Positions 1 to 5,639 are shown, numbered from the stretch's first letter. The stretch is DNA of 5,639 bases from an uncultured Bacteroidales bacterium (GCA_946184195.1 CAMHEP010000089.1:1-5639), one strand, 5' to 3'. Notes: generated by a model from the letters alone, not told the origin. Program-made: numbers and translations.

Positions 1-990
1 GTGCGTCCAGATGAGGTTGAAGTTATGTGCCTCCTGATAGTCTGGCGTATTCCTTTCGCCCGTTACATCCGAGCGGTAGTTCATGCTGATATAGCCGTTG
101 AACTTATAGCGCTTCACGTATTTGCTCTTGGCATATACGGCCCATGTCCCACGGGTATAGATATCGCCGGTCAGCTCCAAGTCTGCATAGTCGCTCAGCG
201 CAAAATAATAACCGATGTTCCTGAGGTAGAATCCGCGCTGGTAGTCGTCACCAAAAGTGGGGATGATGACTCCTGAACTATATGTGTTGGTAAATGGGAA
301 GAATCCGAATGGAATAGCCAGCGGCAACGGCACGTCGCCCACTACCATATAGGCAGGACCGGTGGATATGTGTTCACCCGGACGAACTTTGGCCTTGGTC
401 ATCTTCAGGTAGAAGTGAGGATGGTCATGGTGGTCGCAGGTCGTGTACTTGCCGCCTGCCATCATCATGTCTCTATCATTCGCTTTCTTGGTCCTTTCCG
501 CTGTGACGTAACCTTCGCCTTGCTCGGTGACAACATCGCGAATGAAACCTTTCTTGGTGCGCATGTTGTAGGTTATTTCATGGCTCTCGTAACTATCACC
601 GCCGTCTTTAAAGACCGGACGCCCCTTCCATTCCTCCTCAATCGTGTCCATCACACCGCTGGCGTAGATAAGGTTGCTATCCATGTGGATACGCATATAC
701 TCTGCCGTGAGCTCCATCGACTGATAATCCACTTTACTCTCGCCATGCAGCATCGCCATACCGTTACCCATCAATACAATGGAGTCCTTTGCCTCGTAGG
801 CAATGGGGTATTCCAGTTTCTTGGGCTTCTCTGCGAGAGTGCTGCTTGCGCTATCCACGCGGACACTATCGATGGCGATACTGTCCGATGCAAGACCTAC
901 CATACGAATACTGTCTGCCGGCAGAGATGCAACCGGTAGACAACCCATCAGAAGGGCGAACAATCCTATTATCTTTACGCGTAAGCGCAT
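1..990 (-). CDS. lptD: LPS-assembly outer-membrane protein LptD, N-terminal part (runs off left edge)
   Basis: This is an open minus-strand frame of 330 codons without a stop, truncated at the window edge. LptD is the outer-membrane beta-barrel that, with LptE, inserts lipopolysaccharide into the outer leaflet. Residues 1-25 look like a signal peptide (basic MRLRVK, a hydrophobic stretch, then SLPA|DS). Residues 26-50 are a Ser/Asp-rich linker with DSI/DSV repeats. Residues about 60-175 resemble the OstA/LptA-like domain (YEAKDSIVLMGNG, YASGVMDT, ITYNMRTKKG). Around 181-235 comes the family signature: KYTTCD, HPHFYLKMTKAKV, then VGDVPLPLAIPFGFFPF. After that the start of the barrel shows alternating aromatic strands (GFYLRNIGYYFALSDYADLELTGDIYTRGTW). 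Family members in Bacteroidetes are usually far longer (roughly 850-900 residues, from memory), so more than half is missing. The ATG at 990 is chosen because the -7 box at 1010-1017 puts the transcript start just upstream. An in-frame ATG at 1006-1008 (preceded by an in-frame TAG at 1018-1020) is an alternative that would add MLFCTY. Confidence 0.92.
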   Translation of the reverse strand, partial: MRLRVKIIGLFALLMGCLPVASLPADSIRMVGLASDSIAIDSVRVDSASSTLAEKPKKLEYPIAYEAKDSIVLMGNGMAMLHGESKVDYQSMELTAEYMRIHMDSNLIYASGVMDTIEEEWKGRPVFKDGGDSYESHEITYNMRTKKGFIRDVVTEQGEGYVTAERTKKANDRDMMMAGGKYTTCDHHDHPHFYLKMTKAKVRPGEHISTGPAYMVVGDVPLPLAIPFGFFPFTNTYSSGVIIPTFGDDYQRGFYLRNIGYYFALSDYADLELTGDIYTRGTWAVYAKSKYVKRYKFNGYISMNYRSDVTGERNTPDYQEAHNFNLIWTH

Positions 991-1009
991 ATACGTGCAA
1001 AATAGCATG

Positions 1010-1041
1010 CAAAGGTACTAAAAAAAATGTACTCCTGCAAA
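1010..1041 (-). promoter_or_regulatory. Bacteroidetes-type promoter for lptD
   Basis: On the minus strand TACCTTTG (1017-1010) matches the -7 consensus TAnnTTTG exactly. TTTG (1041-1038) lies 20 nt upstream, as expected for the -33 element of the primary Bacteroidetes sigma factor. The predicted transcript starts near 1003, giving a leader of only about a dozen bases before the ATG at 990. No clear Shine-Dalgarno is visible in that leader, which is usual in this phylum. The call rests on consensus and position only. Confidence 0.65.
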
Positions 1042-1101
1042 TCTAATTTTCCTTTTAGAATGTATTTGCGTCTATTTGTGGAGATTTTTTTTATAACAAC
1101 T

Positions 1102-1120
1102 AAAATAGTTTTACTATTTT
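1102..1120. promoter_or_regulatory. 8-bp perfect dyad, possible operator
   Basis: AAAATAGT (1102-1109), a 3-nt TTT spacer, and ACTATTTT (1113-1120) form a perfect inverted repeat. It ends one base before the -33 TTG (1122-1124) of the rightward promoter. That position suits a dimeric regulator acting on the CYTH-mltG transcript. The region is AT-rich, so a chance dyad is possible, and no regulator is encoded nearby. A 3-nt loop makes it less likely to be an RNA structure, and it lies upstream of the predicted transcript in any case. Confidence 0.4.
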
Positions 1121-1121
1121 C

Positions 1122-1152
1122 TTGTATATTTGCATTCTTTTATTTATCTTTG
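1122..1152 (+). promoter_or_regulatory. Bacteroidetes-type promoter for the CYTH-mltG-usp-cstA-engB run
   Basis: TATCTTTG (1145-1152) matches TAnnTTTG exactly, with TTG (1122-1124) 20 nt upstream as the -33 element. Transcription would begin around 1158, giving a leader of about 20 nt before the ATG at 1177. A second exact -7 match, TATATTTG (1125-1132), sits inside the spacer but has no TTG/TTTG at the right distance upstream, so it is the weaker candidate. No other exact promoter match was found in the short gaps further down the gene run. Confidence 0.65.
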
Positions 1153-1176
1153 CACGATATTTTCATTGGGACAATA

Positions 1177-1641
1177 ATGCAGAACACGGAGATAGAACGT
1201 AAATTCTTAGTTAAGGACGACTCCTATAAGGTTTTAGCTACTCGCCATTTTGATATCTGTCAGGGATATATCGCTAAGGGCAACGGACGCACTGTCCGTG
1301 TCCGTATTCGTGATAAGCAGGCGTTCCTCACGATTAAAACGGCACCTCAACCCTCTGCTATAGCCCATTTCGAGTGGGAGAAAGAAATACCCTTGCAGGA
1401 TGGTATGGAACTCTTGAAACGATGCTTGCCGGGACTGATTGAGAAACGTCGATGGATTGTGCCGAATGGTACGGTGGATGGGCACGAACAAGTATGGGAA
1501 GTGGATGAGTTTATCGGTAGACTGGAGGGACGCACCCTTGCTGAGATAGAACTTGAAAGTGAAGATGAATCGTTTGATATACCTGCTTTTATCGGTGAGG
1601 AAGTCACCGGACAAAAACAGTACTATAACGCAAATATGTAA
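1177..1641 (+). CDS. CYTH-domain protein, probable inorganic (tri)phosphatase
   Basis: This 154-residue protein is a single CYTH domain, whose fold forms an eight-stranded tunnel that binds triphosphate compounds and divalent metal. The hallmark ExExK motif is present at E5-I-E7-R-K9. Next come the basic tunnel strand R38-T-V-R41-V-R43-I-R45, K54 (LTIK), the acidic strand E66-W-E68-K-E70, K90-R-R92, and the metal-binding acidic strands WEVDE (107-111) and AEIELE (122-127). Length and motif set match the stand-alone bacterial CYTH proteins related to Clostridium thermocellum tripolyphosphatase, so tripolyphosphate or nucleotide triphosphate hydrolysis is the likely activity; substrate is inferred. 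Homologues are often labelled adenylate cyclase by fold similarity alone. The frame is open upstream to an ATG at 1027, but that extension crosses the promoter and encodes only hydrophobic low-complexity sequence. The family starts at M-x-x-x-EIERK, so 1177 is used. The stop is 3 nt before mltG. Confidence 0.9.
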   Translation: MQNTEIERKFLVKDDSYKVLATRHFDICQGYIAKGNGRTVRVRIRDKQAFLTIKTAPQPSAIAHFEWEKEIPLQDGMELLKRCLPGLIEKRRWIVPNGTVDGHEQVWEVDEFIGRLEGRTLAEIELESEDESFDIPAFIGEEVTGQKQYYNANM

Positions 1642-1644
1642 CAC

Positions 1645-2700
1645 ATGGCTACTTTATGGTTGAAATATAAACGTCTTTGGATAGCTCTGATAGTGGCATC
1701 GGTGATTCTGCTCTTTTTGGGGGCGGTATTGTTCTACCAATACTATCGTTTGGAAGTATGTAATTTCTCCTCCAACGATGGCGAATCGCATGGCTACTAC
1801 CTGTATCCCGATATGTCGGTGGATTCGCTCATTGTGTTGATGCAGGCTGATTATACCATCGGCTCGGAGCGCAGTTGGCGTACACATCGCAGGTATTTGC
1901 ACCTCAAAAAAGCGGAGCCCGGCTACTATCGTTTTCCGGCTCGATTGGGGGATAAACATCTTATCCGACGCTTGCAATTCGGCATGCAGACTCCTGTACA
2001 TATTACTTTTAATCGTTCCATTCGGACAAACGAACAATTAGCGGGACAGTTGGCTAAATACTTGATGCTTGATTCGCTGGACATCCTCTCGCGCTTGTCT
2101 GATTCGCATTACATGGCTCGCTACGGCTTGAATGATCAGACATCGCGGTGTCTCTTTATTCCTAATACTTATGAGGTGTATTGGACTATCAAACCCGATG
2201 AATTGTTCGAGCGTATGCAGCGTGAGTATAAACATTTTTGGAACAATGAGCGGCGTCATAAAGCGGATTCAATAGGACTTACACCCGTTGAAGTGAGTAT
2301 CTTGGCATCCATTGTGCAGAGTGAGACGCGTCGTGCTTCTGACTATCCCAATATCGCCAGCCTTTATCTCAATCGTTTGCATAAGGGGATGGCGTTGCAG
2401 GCATGCCCGACGGTTATCTATGCGACGGGGGATCTCAAGTTGCGACGCGTACTGAAGCGTCACCTCAAGATTGACTCACCGTATAACACTTATGTCAACC
2501 GAGGCTTGCCGCCGGGACCCATTCGCTGTGCTGACCAAGCGGGGATAGACGCTGTGCTCAATGCGCCTAAAACGAACTACCTCTACATGTGTGCCAACCC
2601 TGATTTTTCGGGGACACATATATTCTCCAGCACATACGGCAATCATGCCTCTGCTGCTCGTCAATATCAACGCGAACTCGATAACCGCGAGATACGATAA
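1645..2700 (+). CDS. mltG: Endolytic murein transglycosylase MltG (YceG-like)
   Basis: MltG cleaves nascent glycan strands at the outer face of the inner membrane and is thought to release them from the polymerase and set their length. The 351-residue protein has a short cytoplasmic start, one membrane anchor (about residues 11-33, IALIVASVILLFLGAVLFYQ), a LysM-like region (about 45-125, with the typical GYYRFPARLGD segment), and the YceG catalytic domain. Key features are the catalytic glutamate E227 in ILASIVQSE, the NIASLYLNRL helix, LQACPTVIYA (251-260, where many homologues have an Asp before PT and this one has Cys), and the signature SPYNTYVNRGLPPGPI (278-293). The C-terminus has YLYMCANPDFSGTHIFS, the conserved late motif. 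Length is normal for the family. It starts 3 nt after the CYTH stop and ends 4 nt before the next gene, so translational coupling is likely. Confidence 0.95.
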   Translation: MATLWLKYKRLWIALIVASVILLFLGAVLFYQYYRLEVCNFSSNDGESHGYYLYPDMSVDSLIVLMQADYTIGSERSWRTHRRYLHLKKAEPGYYRFPARLGDKHLIRRLQFGMQTPVHITFNRSIRTNEQLAGQLAKYLMLDSLDILSRLSDSHYMARYGLNDQTSRCLFIPNTYEVYWTIKPDELFERMQREYKHFWNNERRHKADSIGLTPVEVSILASIVQSETRRASDYPNIASLYLNRLHKGMALQACPTVIYATGDLKLRRVLKRHLKIDSPYNTYVNRGLPPGPIRCADQAGIDAVLNAPKTNYLYMCANPDFSGTHIFSSTYGNHASAARQYQRELDNREIR

Positions 2701-2704
2701 TGCC

Positions 2705-3265
2705 ATGATTTGGGATAATAACGACGATATTCGACTTGTCTGTTGTGATAATTCCCGCCGTGCTGTGCAGCATGGCTTGGATGATTGTCGCGAGGAGAGA
2801 CGCCCCTATGTCTTTATCACTCCCACAATGAATATTAAGCCGCTCCATCGGCTCTTGGTACCTGTCACCATGCTGGAGGAGGAGATTTATAAGGCAGAGA
2901 TAGCTACCTATTTAGCGCGTAAAACAGGCGCACACATTGTGCTCCTGACTGCGAATGACTATGGATCCCATGCCCGTCAGAATACCAATCGTATTGTTAC
3001 CCATATCAAGGCAGTCGCCGAGAGAACGGGACAATCGCTTACATACGAGGTACTGATGGCGCACAAGGATTCTTTCTCACTCATGAAGGAAGCGGCAGAG
3101 CGGCAGCGGGACTTCAACCACGACCTGCTCATACTTACCGCCAGTCGCGATTATGGCTTGGATGATATACTCTTCGGACCGCCGGAAAGACATGCCATTC
3201 AGCGCTCGCTCGTTCCTGTCTTGCTGGTGAATCCGCGTGAGGATCTTTTCTCCTTGTGTGACTGA
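2705..3265 (+). CDS. Universal-stress-protein-like protein with degenerate nucleotide site
   Basis: A 186-residue soluble protein. Residues about 48-178 read as one UspA/Rossmann-like domain: HRLLVPVTM (first strand), a helix KAEIATYLARKTG, AHIVLLTAND (second strand), a long helix, LTYEVLMA (third), HDLLILTAS (fourth) and VPVLLVNPRE (last strand). The usual ATP-binding GxxGx9G(S/T) pattern before the last strand is not intact; the matching stretch is DYGLDDILFGPPERHAIQRS, so this is probably a non-ATP-binding variant. Residues 9-39 (IRLVCCDN, then RRPYVFIT) resemble the last two strands of another such domain, suggesting a shortened tandem USP; that is inference. The frame is open to an ATG at 2561, but that would overlap mltG by 140 bases. 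ATG 2705, 4 nt after the mltG stop, is chosen. The stress or starvation role is inferred from family and from the cstA neighbour. Confidence 0.75.
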   Translation: MIWDNNDDIRLVCCDNSRRAVQHGLDDCREERRPYVFITPTMNIKPLHRLLVPVTMLEEEIYKAEIATYLARKTGAHIVLLTANDYGSHARQNTNRIVTHIKAVAERTGQSLTYEVLMAHKDSFSLMKEAAERQRDFNHDLLILTASRDYGLDDILFGPPERHAIQRSLVPVLLVNPREDLFSLCD

Positions 3266-3316
3266 TGTTAACTGTTTATATATCTGTTTATTACGCTAAT
3301 ATAAGACTTTGTTAAA

Positions 3317-4795
3317 ATGTATACATTTATTGGTGCTCTGATTCTTCTTATTGTCGGCTATTTTACCTATGGCTGGCTCGTCGAAAAAGTATTCGGCATT
3401 GATACCGAATCCCCCACACCCGCTTTAACTAAAACCGACGGTGTGGATTTTGTTCCTATGTCGCCTTGGCGTATCTTTCTGGTTCAGTTCCTTAATATTG
3501 CCGGCTTGGGGCCTATCTTTGGTGCTATAATGGGTATTTTCTATGGACCGGCGGCTTTCCTGTGGATTGTGCTCGGTACAATCTTCGCCGGAGGCGTGCA
3601 TGATTATCTCTCCGGCATGCTCTCTATTCGCAAGGGGGGAGCCTCCCTTCCGGATATCGTCGGAGACGAGTTGGGACAAGGGGTGCGCATCTTCATTCGT
3701 GTACTGTCTATTGTCCTGTTGGTTTTGTTGACCAATACTTTCCTTAGTGGACCGGCAACTCTTCTGCAGGGCTTGGCGCCTCTGCCTACTATGCCGTATC
3801 GTAATTATTTTATTCCGATGGTTTGGGTGGTGATTATTTTTACTTATTATACATTAGCTACCGTCCTGCCTGTCGACAAGCTCATTGGACGTTTCTATCC
3901 TCTCTTTGGAGGTATTCTTCTTTTCATGGGGGTAGGTATTGCGGTCGTGATGTTGGGATGGCACGCTGATGCCATGCCCGAACTGACCGATGGCTTGCAC
4001 AATCGTCAAACTAACGGATTACCGCTTTTCCCGATGATGTTCGTCTCCATCGCATGTGGAGCTATCTCCGGCTTCCATGGCACGCAGTCGCCTATCATGG
4101 CTCGATGTGTCACGAATGAACGTCAGGGACGTATTATCTTCTACGGCGCCATGGTCGCTGAGGGTATCTTGGCGCTCATTTGGGCTGCGGCTGCCGGCAC
4201 TTTCTTTGCCGACCCTGAGAAAGGACTCTACGGTATAGACGCCCTCCAACAGTTTGCTGCCGAGCATCCGGGGGAGAATATCGCTGCTCTCGTCATCGAC
4301 CGTGTCAGCCGCTCATGGCTGGGAATGGTCGGCGGTATATTGGCTATCATTGGTGTCATCGCAGCACCCATCACTTCAGGCGATACGGCTCTTCGTTCGG
4401 CACGTCTCATCGTGGCGGATTTTATGCACATGGACCAGCGTCCTATCCTCAATCGTCTTAAGATTGCTATACCGCTCTTTGTCGCTGTCTTCGCCATGCT
4501 CTTTGTCGATTTCAATGTCGTTTGGCGCTATTTCGCTTGGACCAACCAGACGCTGGCGGTCTTTACCCTCTGGGCAGGTACCGTCTGGCTCTATAAGAAC
4601 GGTAAGGGCTTGGGCTGGCTGATGGCTATGGCACCGGCTGTCTTCATGACCATGGTCTCTGTCAGCTATATCTTCATCGCTCCTGAGGGCTTCCGCTTCG
4701 CCGCATTGAACATCAGTTGGCTCGCTTACCTCATCGCCGCCTGCGTAACATGCCTTTGTATCATACTCTTTGCCCGCTTTGCTAAGCGTGTTTAA
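3317..4795 (+). CDS. cstA: Carbon starvation protein CstA family transporter (short form)
   Basis: An integral membrane protein of 492 residues with many hydrophobic segments (for example about 3-24, 53-75, 79-95, 126-150, 164-184, 195-214, 240-253, 272-296, 335-352, 382-402, 411-426, 432-455, 466-486). CstA motifs are clear: FLNIAGLGPIFGAIMG (58-73), FAGGVHDYLSGMLSIRKGGA (90-109), ACGAISGFHGTQSP (246-259) and APITSGDTALRSARLIVAD (350-368). In E. coli the relatives CstA and BtsT import pyruvate, and CstA has also been tied to peptide use; the substrate here cannot be read from sequence. E. coli CstA is about 700 residues, so this is the shorter type without the long C-terminal extension, which I believe is normal in Bacteroidetes. 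It follows the USP-like gene by 51 nt. That gap is AT-rich (it contains GTTAAC and a doubled CTGTTTAT) with no exact promoter match, so co-transcription is likely. Confidence 0.92.
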   Translation: MYTFIGALILLIVGYFTYGWLVEKVFGIDTESPTPALTKTDGVDFVPMSPWRIFLVQFLNIAGLGPIFGAIMGIFYGPAAFLWIVLGTIFAGGVHDYLSGMLSIRKGGASLPDIVGDELGQGVRIFIRVLSIVLLVLLTNTFLSGPATLLQGLAPLPTMPYRNYFIPMVWVVIIFTYYTLATVLPVDKLIGRFYPLFGGILLFMGVGIAVVMLGWHADAMPELTDGLHNRQTNGLPLFPMMFVSIACGAISGFHGTQSPIMARCVTNERQGRIIFYGAMVAEGILALIWAAAAGTFFADPEKGLYGIDALQQFAAEHPGENIAALVIDRVSRSWLGMVGGILAIIGVIAAPITSGDTALRSARLIVADFMHMDQRPILNRLKIAIPLFVAVFAMLFVDFNVVWRYFAWTNQTLAVFTLWAGTVWLYKNGKGLGWLMAMAPAVFMTMVSVSYIFIAPEGFRFAALNISWLAYLIAACVTCLCIILFARFAKRV

Positions 4796-4815
4796 GGAAT
4801 CCCCCCCTCTACGCT

Positions 4816-5442
4816 ATGATTAAGTACGCCAATTTCGTCATTTCGTCGCCCGATGTGGCACAGTGTCCATCCGGATTAATAGCGGGCTCTAAACCCGCTG
4901 AACAACGTTATATCCCCGAGTATGCTTTTATCGGTCGCAGTAATGTGGGCAAGTCATCTCTCATCAATGCCCTCTGCCATAATCCCAAACTCGCTAAGAC
5001 CAGCCAGAAACCCGGCAAGACACTCCTCATCAACCATTTCCTCATTGATAATAAATGGCACCTCGTCGATTTACCTGGCTATGGCTATGCACAGGCAGGG
5101 CAGACACAGCGCGAGAAATTGCGCCGCATGATTGAGCGCTATTGCCTCTTGCGACAAGAACTGACCAATATGTTCGTGCTGGTTGACTGCCGCCTCGAGC
5201 CGCAGAAGATTGACCTCGAATTCATGAACTGGCTTGGCGAGAATGGTATACCTTTCTCCATTGTCTTCACCAAGGCCGACAAACTCGGCAAGGACCGTCT
5301 GGCATCCAATATTGACATCTACAAGCGCCAACTTATGGAGACGTGGGAGGAACTGCCGCCCATCTTCATCACCTCTGCCGAAAAGAATACCGGTACGGAG
5401 GAACTGCTCGCTTATATCGAGTCCATTAACGCCACTCTTTAA
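4816..5442 (+). CDS. engB: Ribosome-biogenesis GTPase EngB/YsxC (YihA)
   Basis: A TrmE-Era-EngA-EngB-type small GTPase of 208 residues needed for late 50S subunit assembly and usually essential. All GTPase motifs are present: G1 GRSNVGKSS (40-48), G2 PGKTLLIN with T69, G3 DLPGYGYA (85-92), G4 TKAD (152-155) and G5 TSAEK (186-190). The PEYAFIGRSNVGKSSLINAL opening is diagnostic for EngB. Length is normal to slightly long. The extra residues seem to be SGLIAGSKPAEQR (19-31) between the N-terminal strand ending AQCP and the PEYAFIG strand, where many relatives have only a few residues; the DNA there forms a hairpin, listed separately. The start lies 20 nt after cstA. The gap holds a run of seven C and no evident Shine-Dalgarno. 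It is the last gene of the run and is followed by a candidate terminator. Confidence 0.96.
   Translation: MIKYANFVISSPDVAQCPSGLIAGSKPAEQRYIPEYAFIGRSNVGKSSLINALCHNPKLAKTSQKPGKTLLINHFLIDNKWHLVDLPGYGYAQAGQTQREKLRRMIERYCLLRQELTNMFVLVDCRLEPQKIDLEFMNWLGENGIPFSIVFTKADKLGKDRLASNIDIYKRQLMETWEELPPIFITSAEKNTGTEELLAYIESINATL
4881..4899. repeat. Hairpin-forming palindrome inside the engB frame
   Basis: AGCGGG (4881-4886) and CCCGCT (4894-4899) are perfect inverted arms around a 7-nt loop, CTCTAAA. It is read in frame as residues 22-28 (IAGSKPA) within a segment that looks like an insertion relative to usual EngB N-termini. It could be a small palindromic element tolerated in a surface loop, or simply a local coincidence. 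Only one copy is seen in this window. Confidence 0.5.
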
Positions 5443-5464
5443 TACCCACCATTTAATACCCACC
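5438..5464. repeat. 13-nt direct repeat, two copies, first overlapping the engB stop
   Basis: TTTAATACCCACC occurs at 5438-5450 and again at 5452-5464 with one base between. The TAA in the first copy (5440-5442) is the engB stop codon, and the second copy keeps a TAA too. This looks like a recent local duplication of the gene end. Confidence 0.8.
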
Positions 5465-5497
5465 GTGTAAATTCCAACGTATAATTTACACCTTTCT
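5465..5497 (+). terminator. AT-rich hairpin, candidate terminator of the engB transcript
   Basis: GTGTAAATT (5465-5473) and AATTTACAC (5483-5491) form a perfect 9-bp stem with a 9-nt loop, 22 nt after the engB stop. The sequence that follows, CTTTCT, is only a weak U-tract and the stem is GC-poor, so termination efficiency would be modest. The stem is symmetric, but neither side has a strong T-run. The alternative is a protein-binding dyad. Confidence 0.45.
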
Positions 5498-5498
5498 A

Positions 5499-5597
5499 AG
5501 TCCTAACATAGTCCTAACATAGTCCTAACATGCTCGGGACATAGTCGGGATGTGCTCGGGCTTTGGTCAGGCTATGCTCGAGATATGCTGGAGAGAA
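5499..5597. repeat. Array of about nine 11-bp tandem repeats
   Basis: Three identical units AGTCCTAACAT (5499-5509, 5510-5520, 5521-5531) are followed without a break by six diverged units in the same register: GCTCGGGACAT, AGTCGGGATGT, GCTCGGGCTTT, GGTCAGGCTAT, GCTCGAGATAT and GCTGGAGAGAA. Position 3 is T in all nine, position 4 is C in eight, position 7 is always a purine, and position 11 is T in eight. The diverged half also pairs into 22-bp units beginning GCTCG. An 11-nt period passes through all three frames every three units, and the identical units contain stop codons on both strands (TAA and TAG on plus, TAG on minus), so this is not coding. The role is unknown. Confidence 0.85.
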
Positions 5598-5613
5598 AAA
5601 ATGCATGAGAAAA

Positions 5614-5631
5614 GTGAGAATTGTGAGAATT
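5614..5631. repeat. 9-nt direct repeat near the right edge
   Basis: GTGAGAATT occurs twice back to back (5614-5622, 5623-5631). The second copy runs into the palindrome AGAATTCT (5626-5633). The sequence from 5598 to the right edge contains only an 11-codon ATG frame (5601-5636), which I do not regard as a gene. It may be leader sequence for a gene outside the window. Confidence 0.6.
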
Positions 5632-5639
5632 CTTAGCCA

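Noticed and set aside
1..1046. Plus-strand open frames opposite lptD (for example 370-939)
   Set aside because: They lie antisense to a continuous 330-codon frame with clear LptD motifs, and their translations show no recognisable family.
1027..1176. N-terminal extension of the CYTH gene by 50 codons from ATG 1027
   Set aside because: It crosses the predicted promoter and dyad, encodes AT-driven hydrophobic sequence, and the CYTH family begins at the EIERK motif just after 1177.
2561..2704. Longer start of the USP-like gene overlapping mltG
   Set aside because: A 140-base overlap with a well-supported mltG C-terminus is unlikely; the ATG at 2705 gives a natural 4-nt gap.
3272..3291. CTGTTTAT direct repeat and ACTTTG box before cstA as a promoter
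   Set aside because: The TTTG at 3308-3311 lacks the TA two bases upstream, and no matching -33 element was found; it is too weak to list as a promoter.
4019..4622. Alternative-frame and antisense open frames within cstA
   Set aside because: Shadows of the cstA reading frame, with Ser/Arg-rich translations typical of off-frame reading.
5499..5597. CRISPR array
   Set aside because: Units are 11 bp and directly adjacent with no spacers; there are no cas genes.
5601..5636. Short peptide frame of 11 codons starting at ATG 5601
   Set aside because: Too short, composed of the GTGAGAATT direct repeat, with no ribosome-binding or promoter signal to support it.

Overview
The window looks like chromosomal DNA from a member of the Bacteroidota, most likely the order Bacteroidales. 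A Prevotella-like relative is possible, but the genus is not determined by what is visible. The evidence is two near-perfect Bacteroidetes-type promoter elements (TAnnTTTG with an upstream TTG/TTTG about 20 bp away), weak Shine-Dalgarno signals, a Bacteroidetes-style LptD with a short N-terminal OstA-like domain, and a short (492-residue) CstA. Base composition is moderate, and the intergenic regions are clearly more AT-rich.

Layout. Positions 1-990 on the minus strand hold the N-terminal 330 codons of an outer-membrane LPS-assembly protein (LptD); the gene runs off the left edge. Positions 991-1176 are an AT-rich divergent promoter region with one promoter facing each way and an 8-bp dyad next to the rightward one. 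From 1177 to 5442 five plus-strand genes are packed head to tail with gaps of 3, 4, 51 and 20 nt: a CYTH-fold triphosphatase-like protein, the lytic transglycosylase MltG, a degenerate universal-stress-protein-like protein, a carbon-starvation (CstA) family transporter, and the ribosome-assembly GTPase EngB/YsxC. They are probably one transcript, although a weak internal promoter before cstA cannot be excluded.

Positions 5443-5639 carry no gene. This stretch is a stack of short repeats: a 13-nt direct repeat that begins in the engB stop codon, a 9-bp AT-rich hairpin that may end the transcript, an array of about nine 11-bp tandem units (three identical, six diverged), and a 9-nt direct repeat near the right edge.

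Functionally, lptD (outer-membrane biogenesis), mltG (peptidoglycan polymerisation length) and engB (50S assembly) are core growth genes. The usp-like/cstA pair suggests a nutrient-limitation module embedded among them. I see no defence system, mobile element with a transposase, CRISPR array, tRNA or rRNA. The least explained features are the 11-bp tandem array, the hairpin inside the engB reading frame, and the dyad upstream of the rightward promoter.
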